Of a DNA stretch of 64,000 nt, positions 9,415 to 19,563 are shown piece after piece. The position numbers and the translations under genes are program-made. Source of the DNA: Ramlibacter paludis (lineage in GTDB: Bacteria > Pseudomonadota > Gammaproteobacteria > Burkholderiales > Burkholderiaceae_C); NCBI RefSeq assembly GCF_022012305.1, contig NZ_JAKLTM010000001.1, positions 682,001 to 746,000 of the forward strand, in the 5' to 3' direction. Below the pieces are notes generated by a model, which saw only the letters and a list, made by a program, of their open reading frames with translations, made no database searches and had not been told where the DNA came from. Every line of letters begins with the position of its first letter. Position 1 is the stretch's first letter.

Positions 9415-10329
9415 CTACGAGGACGCGCTCCGCGCGCTGTCGAGCTGGTGCTGCGCCAGGTTCTCCAGGCTACGGACGAGCGCCGAGTGGTCGGCCTGTG
9501 CCAGACCGAGCGCTGCACAGGCCTGCATCAGCTGCGCGGCCAGGGCGGTTTGCGGCAGCGCCACGCCCAGGGCGCGCGCGCCTTGCAGTGCCAGGTTCAG
9601 GTCCTTCTGGTGCAGCGCGATCCGGAAGCCCGGCTCGAACTTGCGTTGCAGCATGCGCTCGCCGTGGACCTCGAGCACGCGCGAGGCGGCGAAGCCGCCC
9701 ATCAGCGCCTGCCGCACGCGCGCGGGATCGGCGCCCGCCTTGGCCGCGAACACCAGCGCTTCGGCCACCGCCGCGATATTCAGCGCCACGATCACCTGGT
9801 TGGCCACCTTGCACACCTGGCCATCGCCAACCGCGCCCACGTGGGTGATGTTCTTGCCCATCAGCGCCAGCAGCGGCCGCACGCGCTCGAACGCCATCTC
9901 CGTGCCGCCGACCATGATGCTGAGGCTCGCCGCCTTGGCGCCGACCTCGCCGCCGGAGACCGGCGCATCGAGGTAGTCGCAGCCCAGTTCCTGGATGCGC
10001 GCCGCGAAGGCGCGGGTGGCGATCGGGTCGATCGAGCTGCAATCGACCACCGCCTTGCCGCGCGCGAGGCCGGCGGCGACGCCGTACTCGCCGAACAGCA
10101 CGGCCTCGACGTCGGGCGTGTCGGGCAGCATCAGGAAGACGATGTCGGCGCGCTCGGCGACGCCGCGCGCGGTGGTGCACAGCGTGGCGCCGCCGTCCAC
10201 CAGCGGCTGGGGCACCTTGCTGCGGGTGTGGACGTACAGCAGGTGACCCGCCTGCAGCAGGTGGCCCGCCATGGGCGCGCCCATCATGCCCAGGCCGATG
10301 AAGCCGATCTTGAGTCCGGATTTGGTCAT
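9415..10329 (-). CDS. garR: Tartronate semialdehyde reductase (2-hydroxy-3-oxopropionate reductase)
   Basis: Reduces tartronate semialdehyde to D-glycerate with NAD(P)H. The 304-residue protein belongs to the beta-hydroxyacid dehydrogenase family: the N-terminal IGFIGLGMMGAPMAGHL nucleotide-binding motif, the substrate motif DAPVSGGEVGA, and the catalytic Lys region VCKVANQVIVALN. The start at 10329 overlaps the hyi stop (ATGA); an ATG nine bases upstream is the alternative. It is the last gene of gcl-hyi-garR. The product glycerate is the substrate of the kinase at 59864-61180. Confidence 0.9.
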   Translation of the reverse strand: MTKSGLKIGFIGLGMMGAPMAGHLLQAGHLLYVHTRSKVPQPLVDGGATLCTTARGVAERADIVFLMLPDTPDVEAVLFGEYGVAAGLARGKAVVDCSSIDPIATRAFAARIQELGCDYLDAPVSGGEVGAKAASLSIMVGGTEMAFERVRPLLALMGKNITHVGAVGDGQVCKVANQVIVALNIAAVAEALVFAAKAGADPARVRQALMGGFAASRVLEVHGERMLQRKFEPGFRIALHQKDLNLALQGARALGVALPQTALAAQLMQACAALGLAQADHSALVRSLENLAQHQLDSARSASS

Positions 10330-11093
10330 CGCATCCATCCCAGCCCTTCGGCCGTGGTGGTCAGTGGCTTGTATTCGCAGCCGACGAACCCCTTGTAGCC
10401 CAGCGCTTCGAGGTGCCGGAACAGGAAGGGATAGTTGATCTCGCCGGTGCCGGGTTCGTTGCGGCCGGGGTTGTCGGCCAACTGGATATGCGCGATGCGG
10501 TCCAGGTGCCGGCTGAGCGTGCCCGCCAGTTCGCCTTCCATGCGCTGCGCGTGGTACAGGTCGTACTGCAGGAACAGGTTGTCGCTGCCCACTTCCTCGA
10601 TCAGCGCCAGCGCCTGGTCGCTGCGCGTGAGGAAGAAGCCGGGGATGTCGAAGGTGTTGATCGGCTCGACGAGCAGCCGGATACCCGCATGCGCCAGTTC
10701 ATTGGCGGCGAAACGCAGGTTGCCGACCAGCGTGCGCTGCGCGAGTTCGCGGCTGCAGCCGGTGGGCAGCTTGCCGGCCAGGCAATTGAGCTGCGGGCAG
10801 TCGACCGCGTGCGCGTAGTCGATCGCGCGCGCCACGCCGGCGCGGAATTCCTCCACCCGGTCCGGCAGGCAGGCGATGCCGCGTTCGCCGGCGGCCCAGT
10901 CGCCGGCCGGCAGGTTGTGCAGCACCTGTTTCAGGCGGTTGGCGCGCAGCCGCGCGGCCAGTTCTTCCTTCGGGTACTCGTAGGGGAACAGGTATTCGAC
11001 GGCGTCGAAGCCTGCCGCGCGCGCAGCGGCGAAGCGGTCCAGGAACGGCAGCTCCGTGAAGAGCATGGTCAGGTTGGCGGCGAATTTCGGCAT
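10326..11093 (-). CDS. hyi: Hydroxypyruvate isomerase
   Basis: Interconverts hydroxypyruvate and tartronate semialdehyde. The 255-residue TIM-barrel protein matches the Hyi/OtnI family: start MPKFAANLTMLFTELPFLDR, VEPINTFDIPGFFL with metal-binding Glu, LQYDLYHAQRMEG, and HIQLADNPGRNEPGTGEINY. The chosen ATG lies one base after the gcl stop; the longer frame would extend into gcl. Middle gene of the glyoxylate operon. Confidence 0.92.
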   Translation of the reverse strand: MPKFAANLTMLFTELPFLDRFAAARAAGFDAVEYLFPYEYPKEELAARLRANRLKQVLHNLPAGDWAAGERGIACLPDRVEEFRAGVARAIDYAHAVDCPQLNCLAGKLPTGCSRELAQRTLVGNLRFAANELAHAGIRLLVEPINTFDIPGFFLTRSDQALALIEEVGSDNLFLQYDLYHAQRMEGELAGTLSRHLDRIAHIQLADNPGRNEPGTGEINYPFLFRHLEALGYKGFVGCEYKPLTTTAEGLGWMR

Positions 11094-11094
11094 G

Positions 11095-12885
<1,791 letters not shown>

Positions 12886-12977
12886 GATTTGCTCCTTGTC
12901 TGGGTGCGACTGTAGGAACCGCGAGGCGATTGATGAACCCCAGCCCCGGCCATAAGATCTATTCCAGGAGCGAATGA

Positions 12978-13889
12978 ATGGATCGACTGCAAGCGATGGA
13001 GATGTTCGTCCGGGTCGTCGAGACCGGCAGCTTTTCGAAAGCCGCCAGCGAATTCGCGACCACCCAGCCCACGGTGACCAAGCAGGTCGCGGCCATCGAG
13101 GCGCGGCTGAAGGTGCGGCTGCTGAATCGCAACACGCGCGGCGTCAGCCTCACCGAGGCCGGCGCGCTGTACTACGAGAAGTGCAAGGGCATCGTGCGGG
13201 CCGCCGAAGAGGCCGATAGCGTGGTGCAGCTGAAGCAGACGCAGGCACAAGGCCTGCTGCGCGTGGGCAGCTCGGTCGCTTTCGGCCGGCGCGTGCTGGT
13301 GCCGCTGGCGCTCGAGTTCATGCAGCAGCACCCGCAGCTGCAGGTGGACCTGAGTTTCGAGGACCGCTACACCGACCTGGTGGCACAGGGCATCGACGTC
13401 GCCGTCCGGATGGGCAAGCTGGCCGATTCGTCACTCGGTGCGCGCTACCTCGGCACCAATCCCTGGCTGATGGTGGCCTCGCCGCGCTACCTGAAGAAGG
13501 CCGGCGCGCCCAAACGGCCGGCGGACCTGAGCGCCCACGAAACGTTGATCTACAGCAGCGTGCAGGGCAGCGACGTGTGGCGGGTGGTGTCGCCGCGCGG
13601 CGAGGCCAGCACCGTGCCGGTGACGGCGCGGCTGCGTTCGAACAACCTGTCGGCAGTGCTTGCGGCGGCGCGGTCGCACCTGGGGATCGCCGCGCTGCCC
13701 TGGTACGTGGCTTCGGACTCGCTGGCCGCGGGCGCGGTGGTGGAAGTGCTCAAGGGCCACAGCCTGCCGGAGCAGGAGATCCATGCGGTGTACCCGTCGC
13801 CGAAGCTGGTGCCGCAGAAGGTGCAGGCCTTCATCGCGTTCCTGCAGGGACGCTTCGGCGCGAAGTGGTGGGAAGCGTTGCCGCGCTGA
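12978..13889 (+). CDS. LysR-family regulator, divergent from gcl
   Basis: A 303-residue LysR-type regulator with an N-terminal winged helix-turn-helix ([24 protein letters not shown]) and a two-lobe effector domain. It is transcribed away from gcl across a 92-bp gap, the usual arrangement for a LysR protein controlling the neighbouring operon, so glyoxylate or tartronate semialdehyde is a plausible effector (inference). CCAGGAGCG is the Shine-Dalgarno sequence. The gap contains ATAAGATCTAT, a possible partial LysR box, but I cannot define a full site. Confidence 0.9.
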   Translation: MDRLQAMEMFVRVVETGSFSKAASEFATTQPTVTKQVAAIEARLKVRLLNRNTRGVSLTEAGALYYEKCKGIVRAAEEADSVVQLKQTQAQGLLRVGSSVAFGRRVLVPLALEFMQQHPQLQVDLSFEDRYTDLVAQGIDVAVRMGKLADSSLGARYLGTNPWLMVASPRYLKKAGAPKRPADLSAHETLIYSSVQGSDVWRVVSPRGEASTVPVTARLRSNNLSAVLAAARSHLGIAALPWYVASDSLAAGAVVEVLKGHSLPEQEIHAVYPSPKLVPQKVQAFIAFLQGRFGAKWWEALPR

Positions 13890-14345
13890 TCACGCGCGCC
13901 GCTGCTGCTGCGTGTCCTGCCAGTCCGAAGGCCGCGGCTGCGAATTCAGGCGCGAGGTGTCGCGCTCCTGGCGCAGCCCCAGCGCGCTGTCGATGCCGTC
14001 CCGCCCCAGGCTCGCATCGAAGCAGGCCCGCAGGCATTGCGTGGTCTGCACGTCGGCCACGCCGGCGATCTCGTGCATCACGTCCTGGATCAATTCGGTG
14101 GAAGCATCGATCGCCGCGCCCTGGCGCAGGCGCCGGCGCAGCCCCTGGTAGAGGCGGTTGGAGGCATGGAAGCGGGCCTCGCGTTCGGTGCGGCTCGCGC
14201 GCGAGAGCACCAGCGCCAGGCCGCCTGCCACCACCTGCCAGCGTTGCAGCAGGGGCACGGCCTCCCGCTGCACGGCGGGCAAGCCGCCGAATTCCGACTG
14301 GGCCCAGTTGCCTTGCGAGCCGGCCCACTTCATCAATCGTTTCAT
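13890..14345 (-). CDS. Hypothetical protein downstream of the cyclase-like gene
   Basis: The 151-residue protein starts MKRLMKWAGSQGNWAQSEFG. It has one short hydrophobic stretch (WQVVAGGLALVLS) and an otherwise charged, helical sequence with two Cys in TTQCLRACFDAS. It lies 10 bases after the stop of the cyclase-like gene in the same direction, so the two are probably cotranscribed. I recognise no family. Its stop abuts the end of the convergent LysR gene. Confidence 0.6.
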   Translation of the reverse strand: MKRLMKWAGSQGNWAQSEFGGLPAVQREAVPLLQRWQVVAGGLALVLSRASRTEREARFHASNRLYQGLRRRLRQGAAIDASTELIQDVMHEIAGVADVQTTQCLRACFDASLGRDGIDSALGLRQERDTSRLNSQPRPSDWQDTQQQRRA

Positions 14346-14355
14346 CGCTCCAGGC

Positions 14356-14991
14356 TCACGTCAGCCCGAGACCGGCGAAGGTGCTCAGGAATTCGCCGCG
14401 CGCCGGCGGCGGGGTGAGCGCGACCTGCGTGAGCTGGTCGCGATCGTATTCGGCCATCACCACGCAGGCATCGAGCTGCGGGCTGAAGCCGGCGAGCGCC
14501 CCGTAGGTGGCGGCGCACAGTTGCACGGTGCCCAGCGCCGCGCGTTGCAGCACGGCCGGTGCCCGCTCCAGCGGCTCGCCGACCACCAGGCTCACTGCGG
14601 CGCCCTCGGCGCGGAATTGCGCCAGGCCGGCGCGCGCCGCGACGACACCGATGCGCAGCCGCGCGCCGGCGGTGTCGCGGTGCAGGGCCAGCGCGGTGCG
14701 CAGGGCCGCTTCCGGATCGACGAAGGCGGCGAAGCTGGTGGAGCCGGGGCCGGCGTCGAGATGGCCGCCGTGCAGTTCGGCCAGCGACGCGAGCGCGCGG
14801 CGCACCTGGTCATGGCTCATCCGCCCATCCCACGGGCTTTCCGCGCAAACGACGCTCCAGGTCCCCGTGTGCATCTCGACGGCATCGTGGCCTTGCGCGA
14901 ACAGGCTCTGCCAGACGGCGGGCGCGAAGTCGCGGGCGACGCGGGTGGACAGCGCGTCGGCCAGGTATTTGTTCTCGTATTGCTCGGTCAT
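14356..14991 (-). CDS. Degenerate class III nucleotidyl-cyclase-like protein
   Basis: A 211-residue protein starting MTEQYENKYLADALS. The middle resembles the fold of adenylate/guanylate cyclase homology domains: a strand-turn at WSVVCAESPWDG where cyclases have their first metal Asp motif, then LAELHGGHLDAGPGSTSFAAFVDPEAALRTALALH, then LRIGVVAARAG, and LERAPAVLQRAALGTVQLCAATYGAL. The expected GDG and DIxGF acidic residues are missing, so it is unlikely to cyclise nucleotides and may be a regulatory relic. It is driven from the shared promoter block at 15005-15057. The family call is by eye and moderate. Confidence 0.5.
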   Translation of the reverse strand: MTEQYENKYLADALSTRVARDFAPAVWQSLFAQGHDAVEMHTGTWSVVCAESPWDGRMSHDQVRRALASLAELHGGHLDAGPGSTSFAAFVDPEAALRTALALHRDTAGARLRIGVVAARAGLAQFRAEGAAVSLVVGEPLERAPAVLQRAALGTVQLCAATYGALAGFSPQLDACVVMAEYDRDQLTQVALTPPPARGEFLSTFAGLGLT

Positions 14992-15004
14992 GTCGTTCGT
15001 GCGA

Positions 15005-15057
15005 GGGACCGGATGTGACCCGTCGAGCAGCTCGAGAGTTCTTAGGGGAATTCCTGA
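15005..15057 (-). promoter_or_regulatory. Promoter block shared with the histidine kinase gene, copy 1
   Basis: A 22-bp block at 15036-15057 containing TTAGGGGAATTCCTGA, plus an 11-bp block GGGACCGGATG at 15005-15015, are both repeated exactly at 18545-18566 and 18515-18525, with almost the same spacing. The first has a perfect GGAATTCC palindromic core. Here the pair lies just upstream of the cyclase-like gene (minus) and about 150 bp upstream of the DUF2917 gene (plus). It is probably an activator site plus promoter for a common regulator, perhaps the response regulator system encoded next door. Confidence 0.65.
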
Positions 15058-15199
15058 CCCACGTGCTAGGGAAAACGCGTCGTAACCGTTCAGGCGGCCC
15101 GCCCTACCGGAGGCGAAGGCAGGTTCCGACGGCGCTTGCCACTGGCTGCGGGCATTCCGTCGACAGACCTGGCCGCACCATGCAGGCAAGGAGCGAAAC

Positions 15200-15544
15200 A
15201 TGAACAAAGAGGAATCCCTGCAGTTCGTGCAGGAGCGATTGCGCCACCAGCACGGCTCTCCCCTGGACCGGGAACTCAGCCTGGTGCCGCGGCAGCGGGT
15301 GACGCGCCGCGTGGCGATGGAGCTCGATGGCGGCAGCACGCACGTCTTCGATTGCGTCGACGACACGGTGAAGGTGCATTGCGCCAGCGGCAGTGTCTGG
15401 ATCACCCACGACGGCGACCCGAAGGACGTGATCCTGGGCGCGGACGAGTGCTACTGCGCCGAGCGCGAGGACGCGATGCGGGTCTCGGCCCTGCAGCCCT
15501 GCGTGCTGGAGATCGAGTTCGAGGACGAGGTCACGGCGCACTGA
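15200..15544 (+). CDS. DUF2917 domain protein
   Basis: The 114-residue soluble protein carries the cupin-like DUF2917 core: LVPRQRVTRRVAMELDGG followed by VKVHCASGSVWITHDGDPKDVILGADECYCAE. The GxxWITxxGDxxDxxL pattern is the hallmark of the family, whose function is unknown. AAGGAGCG is the Shine-Dalgarno sequence. It is divergent from the cyclase-like gene with the shared regulatory block between them, and convergent with the response regulator. Confidence 0.85.
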   Translation: MNKEESLQFVQERLRHQHGSPLDRELSLVPRQRVTRRVAMELDGGSTHVFDCVDDTVKVHCASGSVWITHDGDPKDVILGADECYCAEREDAMRVSALQPCVLEIEFEDEVTAH

Positions 15545-15555
15545 ATGCCGCGGGC

Positions 15556-15948
15556 TCACGCCACGGCGTGGCCTCGCGCCCAGATCGAGCGTATCACCCC
15601 CGGCAGCGCCATCGGGTCGAAGGGCTTGGCGATCACGTCGAGGGCGCCGGCGGCTTTGTAGCTGTTGATTTCGGCGGCCTGCACCTTCGCCGTCATGAAG
15701 ATCACCGGCGTCGTGGCCGTCTCGGGCACTTGGCGCAAGGCCTGCAGCGTGGACAGGCCGTCCATGCCGGGCATCATCACGTCCAGCAGCAGCAGGTCCG
15801 GCTGCACGCGCGCGGCGCCGGCCACTGCGTCGTGGCCATTGGCGAAGGAGGTGACGGTGAAGCCGCCCACGACCTCCAGCGCGATCTCGGCGATCGTGCG
15901 GATGTCCGGCTCGTCTTCCACGTAGAGGATGCGTCGCGGTTCGCTCAT
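15556..15948 (-). CDS. Single-domain response regulator (CheY-like receiver)
   Basis: A 130-residue protein that is one receiver domain: acidic pair in YVEDEPDI, phospho-acceptor Asp56 in LLLLDVMMPGMDG, Thr86 in MTAK, and Lys108 in VIAKPFDP. All catalytic residues are intact, so it can be phosphorylated. There is no DNA-binding or output domain. Its ATG lies two bases after the kinase stop, so kinase and receiver are made together and probably work as a pair in phosphorelay or protein-protein signalling. Confidence 0.93.
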   Translation of the reverse strand: MSEPRRILYVEDEPDIRTIAEIALEVVGGFTVTSFANGHDAVAGAARVQPDLLLLDVMMPGMDGLSTLQALRQVPETATTPVIFMTAKVQAAEINSYKAAGALDVIAKPFDPMALPGVIRSIWARGHAVA

Positions 15949-15950
15949 GG

Positions 15951-18455
15951 TCAGGCCTCCAGGGGCGCGGGCACGGTGTCGAGGGTGCCGGCCAGGGCGC
16001 GGCGGATGGTTTGCATGAGGACGGTCTCGCTGGTCTGCGACTTCACCATGAAGCCTTGCACCTGGCGGCCTGCGGGCAGCCCGTCACCGGCGGCATACAC
16101 CAGCACGGGCACGGCCTCGGCTTCCAGCGGGGCCAGCAGGTCCCAGCCCGAGCCGTCGGGAAGTTCCGGTTCCAGCAGCACCAGGTCGTAGCGCCCTGCG
16201 CGCAGCTCTTGCCGCGCCTCCTGCAAGGACGCGGCGGGCACGCAGTCGGCGCGCGGCCCGGCCAGGTTGGCGACGATCGCGCGGATGCCCGGCTCCGGCT
16301 CCACATGCAGGATGCGCGCGGCGCGCGGCGGCACCCATTCGGGGGCCATCGGGACCACCGCGGCGGTCTCGGGCGGCCCATCGTGCGCCGGCAGTTCGAA
16401 GTGGAAGGTGGTGCCCGCCGGCGGCTCGCTGCGAAAGCCCATGTTTCCGCCCATCTTTTCCACGAGGTTGCGGGAGATGTTCAGCCCCAGCCCAGTGCCG
16501 TCCTTGGCGCGGGTCGAGGAAGAGTCGGCCTGGGAGAACTTCTGGAAGATGCGCGACTGGAATTCCAGCGGGATGCCGGGGCCCTGGTCCGCCACTTCCA
16601 CCCGGACCCGGCCCTGCGTGGCCAGGAGACGCACCGTCACGTCGGCGCCCGGCGGCGAGAACTTGACCGCGTTGGACAGCAGGTTGGTCACGACCTGCTG
16701 CAGGCGGTCGGCGTCGGCCTGCACCACCAGCGGCGCGGTGGGCGCTTCCAGCCGCAGGCGCACCTGGTGCTTCTGCGCGAATCCTTCGTTCTGCTCCAGC
16801 GCCTTGCGCAGCAGCGGCTCCAGCGCCAGGGCCTGCATGCGCATGGGCAACTGGCCGGCCTCGATCTTCTCGCTGTCCAGGATGTCGTTGATCAAGCGGA
16901 TGAGGCGGTCGCAGTTGCTCTGCGCGATGCCGGTGAGGATGGCGGCCTCTTCGGGCAGCTTGCCCGCCACGCCGGCGCCCATCAGGCACAACGACCCATG
17001 GATGGAGGTCAGCGGCGTGCGCAGCTCGTGGCTGACGGTGGAGATGAATTCGGTCTTCATCTGGTCGATGCGCTTGAGCTCCGTGATGTTGGTCGCGAAG
17101 GCGCAGGCGCCCAGCACTTCGCCGGATCCCGCCGCGCGCCGCGGCATCAGCTGCATCTCGTAGATGCCCAGCTCACCCCTGGCGTTCTTCACCGTGACTT
17201 CGTAGTGCGCGACCTGGCCCAGCAAGGCCGTCTCGACGTGCCCGTCGTGCAGGGCGTTGAGGTCGGCGCCGAGGATGTCGGCCAGGCGGTGGCCGATCGC
17301 CTCCTCGCCCGGCATGCCGAGGAACTCGGCACAGGCGCGGTTGATGAAGCGGACACGCTTCTCCCGGTCGAACTCCACGATGCTCACCGGCAGGGTGTCG
17401 GTGATCTCGCGCAGGTGGCGCTCGCTCGCCTGCACCGCTTCGGCGGCCTGGCGCATGCTGCTCATGTCGCGCATCAGGGCGGTGACGCGGCGCACGCCCC
17501 CCAGGTGCACGTCGTTGAGAGAAACCTGCACCGGCAGCACGCTGCCGTCCTTGCGCAGCACCGGCAGGTCCACGTTCTTGATGCGGAAGGACTGGCCGCG
17601 GGCGATGGCGTCCTGCAGGCGCAGGCGGAAGGCCTGGCGGCCGGGATAGTCGGCGACCAGCTCCGCCACGGGGCGGCCGACCACGTCGGCTTCGGTGCAC
17701 CCCAGCATCTCCTGTGCAGCGCGGTTGATGGCCACGACGGCCAGGTCCTCCGTCAGCGTCACCAGGCCGTCCGCCATGTTCTGCGCCAGGGCCTCGTTCA
17801 TGGCCTCGGTCTGGTTCAGCAGCGAGGTCACGCGCCGGCGTTCGCTCTCGTAGCGCCAGACGACCCAGGCGGCCCACGCGATCATCCCCAGCAGCAGCAG
17901 GCCCGCTCCCACCAGGACGGACTCGGTCCGCTCCAGCGTGGCGACGACCTGCGACTTCCACCACACACCCTGTTCCCTTTGCCGGATCTGGTGCAGCAGG
18001 CCGGTGAGCTGCGCGATGTTGCCCTGCGCGCGCATCGACTCCAGCACACGCTGCGCGGCCTCTTCGTCGTGGCGGGCGCGCGCCGCGGCCGCCTCGTATT
18101 GCAGCAGGCCGTTCTGCGTCACCAGCCGCTCCAGCGTGGCTTGCTCGGGCAGCACCGGCGGCTCGCCGAGTTCCTCGACCGCGCTCTTCTGCTCCCACAC
18201 GCGCGCCTCGAACGCGTCGCGGTCCCTCTGCTGGCCGGTCCACAGGTATTCGTGCAGCGCGGCCTGCGTGCGGCTGAGCGTCGCGACGAGGCGTTCCAGG
18301 GCAAGCAGCTTTTCCTGCTTGATGGCCGAACTCTCCGCGAAGTGCACCAGCCGCTCCACGGTGTAGTAGCCCGCGGCGGCGAACACGCCGAGCGCGAGGC
18401 CGGCGATCAGGAAGGCGATGCGGATCTTGCGCAGCAGCGGGTCGATGCTCTTCAT
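15951..18455 (-). CDS. Membrane PAS histidine kinase with degenerate receiver
   Basis: An 834-residue sensor kinase. TM1 is at about residues 12-33. A periplasmic helical region of CHASE3 type follows (about 35-175), then TM2 near 180-202. Two PAS domains lie at about 215-330 and 345-460. The HisKA domain has phospho-acceptor His476 in VSHELRTPLTSIHGSL, and the ATPase domain has NLLSNAVKFSPPGADV, DQGPGIP and GTGLGLNIS. The C-terminal receiver-like domain (about 705-825) has Glu762 where the phospho-Asp should be (LLEPELPDGSG) but keeps Lys in VKS, so it looks like a pseudo-receiver. The gene is coupled to a 16-codon leader ORF and to the downstream receiver. Confidence 0.9.
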   Translation of the reverse strand: MKSIDPLLRKIRIAFLIAGLALGVFAAAGYYTVERLVHFAESSAIKQEKLLALERLVATLSRTQAALHEYLWTGQQRDRDAFEARVWEQKSAVEELGEPPVLPEQATLERLVTQNGLLQYEAAAARARHDEEAAQRVLESMRAQGNIAQLTGLLHQIRQREQGVWWKSQVVATLERTESVLVGAGLLLLGMIAWAAWVVWRYESERRRVTSLLNQTEAMNEALAQNMADGLVTLTEDLAVVAINRAAQEMLGCTEADVVGRPVAELVADYPGRQAFRLRLQDAIARGQSFRIKNVDLPVLRKDGSVLPVQVSLNDVHLGGVRRVTALMRDMSSMRQAAEAVQASERHLREITDTLPVSIVEFDREKRVRFINRACAEFLGMPGEEAIGHRLADILGADLNALHDGHVETALLGQVAHYEVTVKNARGELGIYEMQLMPRRAAGSGEVLGACAFATNITELKRIDQMKTEFISTVSHELRTPLTSIHGSLCLMGAGVAGKLPEEAAILTGIAQSNCDRLIRLINDILDSEKIEAGQLPMRMQALALEPLLRKALEQNEGFAQKHQVRLRLEAPTAPLVVQADADRLQQVVTNLLSNAVKFSPPGADVTVRLLATQGRVRVEVADQGPGIPLEFQSRIFQKFSQADSSSTRAKDGTGLGLNISRNLVEKMGGNMGFRSEPPAGTTFHFELPAHDGPPETAAVVPMAPEWVPPRAARILHVEPEPGIRAIVANLAGPRADCVPAASLQEARQELRAGRYDLVLLEPELPDGSGWDLLAPLEAEAVPVLVYAAGDGLPAGRQVQGFMVKSQTSETVLMQTIRRALAGTLDTVPAPLEA

Positions 18456-18502
18456 GGCCGCGCCTCGGCGACCGGGTAATTTTTCGCGGGTACTGCTCTC
18501 AT
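18452..18502 (-). CDS. 16-residue leader ORF overlapping the kinase start
   Basis: A strong Shine-Dalgarno sequence (GGAGGAAGGC) precedes an ATG at 18502 opening 16 codons (MRAVPAKNYPVAEARP). Its TGA overlaps the kinase ATG as ATGA. The kinase itself has only a weak ribosome site, so ribosomes finishing the leader may restart on the kinase. The peptide shows no runs of one amino acid that would suggest attenuation. It may act through translational coupling rather than as a protein. Confidence 0.5.
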   Translation of the reverse strand: MRAVPAKNYPVAEARP

Positions 18503-18514
18503 GCCTTCCTCCGG

Positions 18515-18582
18515 GGGACCGGATGGGACCGGCGGAGGCAGGCCGAGTTCTTAGGGGAATTCCTGAGGCGGCGCTTAGGGGA
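18515..18582 (-). promoter_or_regulatory. Promoter block of the kinase operon, copy 2
   Basis: This contains the 22-bp block (18545-18566) and the GGGACCGGATG block (18515-18525) identical to those at 15005-15057. A second CTTAGGGGA half-site lies at 18574-18582, about 26 bp from the first CTTAGGGGA. Copy 1 has a related GCTAGGGAA at a similar distance. Two direct half-sites around a GGAATTCC core look like an operator for a dimeric activator acting on the kinase transcript. Confidence 0.65.
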
Positions 18583-18590
18583 GCGGCGGC

Positions 18591-19556
18591 CTACGCTGCG
18601 CTGACGAGCGGCTCGCCGCGGAAGAACGCCGCAAGGTTGTCCAGCACCCGCTGCGCCATCGCTTCGCGCGTCTGCGCCGTGGCGCTCGCGATGTGCGGAG
18701 CCAGCACCACGTTGTCCAGCGTGAAGAATTCCTGCGGGACGGCGGGCTCGCGCTCGTACACGTCGAGGCCCGCGCCGGCGATGCGCTTTTCCTGCAGCGC
18801 GCGGAGCAAGGCCGCTTCATCGATCACCGTGCCGCGCGCGACGTTGATGATGTAACCCTTGGGGCCCAGCGCATCCAGCACCTCGGCATTCACCAGGTGC
18901 TTCGTCTCGGGACCGCCGGCGGTGATCACCACCAGGAAGTCCGACCAGCGCGCCAGTTCGACCAGGCTCTTCTCGTAGACCCAGGGCGCGTCGGCCACCG
19001 GGCGGCGGCCGTGGTATCGCACTTCCATGTCGAAGCCGCTCGCGCGTCTGGCGATCGTGCGGCCGATGCGGCCGAGACCGACGATGCCGAGTTTCGCGTG
19101 GCTCACCTGCCGTCCGAGCGGGAACGGCGTGGACGCAGGCGTGCCCGGCGCGGCGGCCCAGCGGCCGGCGCGCACGTAGCGCTCCGCCTCGCCGATGCGT
19201 CGCGCCACCGCCAGCAAGAGGGCGAAGCCCATGTCCGCCACGCAGTCGTTCAGCACGTCGGGCGTGTAGCCGACCGGGATGCCGCGCTCGCCGGCGCGCG
19301 ACACGGCCAGCTTGTCGAGGCCGACGCCGAAACTGGAGATCACGCGCAGCTTGGGCAGCGCGTCGATCAAGGCGGCATCCGCGCCATGCGCCGCCGACGT
19401 CACCAGTCCTTCGAAGCGCGCGCCGTGCTCGGCGAGATAGGCCGTGCGTTCGGCGCCGGCGGGCGGCAGCTTGTGGACTTCGTAGCTTTCCGCCAGCCCG
19501 CGTTCGAGCGCGGGCGTGAGGGCAAGGGCTTGCAGGAGGACGGGGCGTTGCGGCAT
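18591..19556 (-). CDS. D-2-hydroxyacid dehydrogenase (glyoxylate/hydroxypyruvate reductase type)
   Basis: The 321-residue NAD(P)-dependent enzyme has the D-isomer-specific fold: Rossmann motif GIVGLGRIGRTIA, catalytic Arg in INVARGTVIDE, Glu in AGLDVYEREP and His in LAPHIASAT. The Arg at the end of the second Rossmann strand (HGRRP) favours NADPH. Members closest in layout reduce glyoxylate or hydroxypyruvate (GhrB-like), which would fit the glyoxylate operon nearby, but other 2-oxoacids are possible. It is followed upstream, in the same direction, by a Bug receptor gene. Confidence 0.88.
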   Translation of the reverse strand: MPQRPVLLQALALTPALERGLAESYEVHKLPPAGAERTAYLAEHGARFEGLVTSAAHGADAALIDALPKLRVISSFGVGLDKLAVSRAGERGIPVGYTPDVLNDCVADMGFALLLAVARRIGEAERYVRAGRWAAAPGTPASTPFPLGRQVSHAKLGIVGLGRIGRTIARRASGFDMEVRYHGRRPVADAPWVYEKSLVELARWSDFLVVITAGGPETKHLVNAEVLDALGPKGYIINVARGTVIDEAALLRALQEKRIAGAGLDVYEREPAVPQEFFTLDNVVLAPHIASATAQTREAMAQRVLDNLAAFFRGEPLVSAA

Positions 19557-19563
19557 CGGGCTC

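Noticed and set aside
13550..14506. Plus- and minus-strand frames over the LysR end and the hypothetical gene, rich in Arg, Ala and Pro.
   Set aside because: Typical high-GC shadow composition, no start context and no domain. The LysR gene and the minus-strand hypothetical explain the region.
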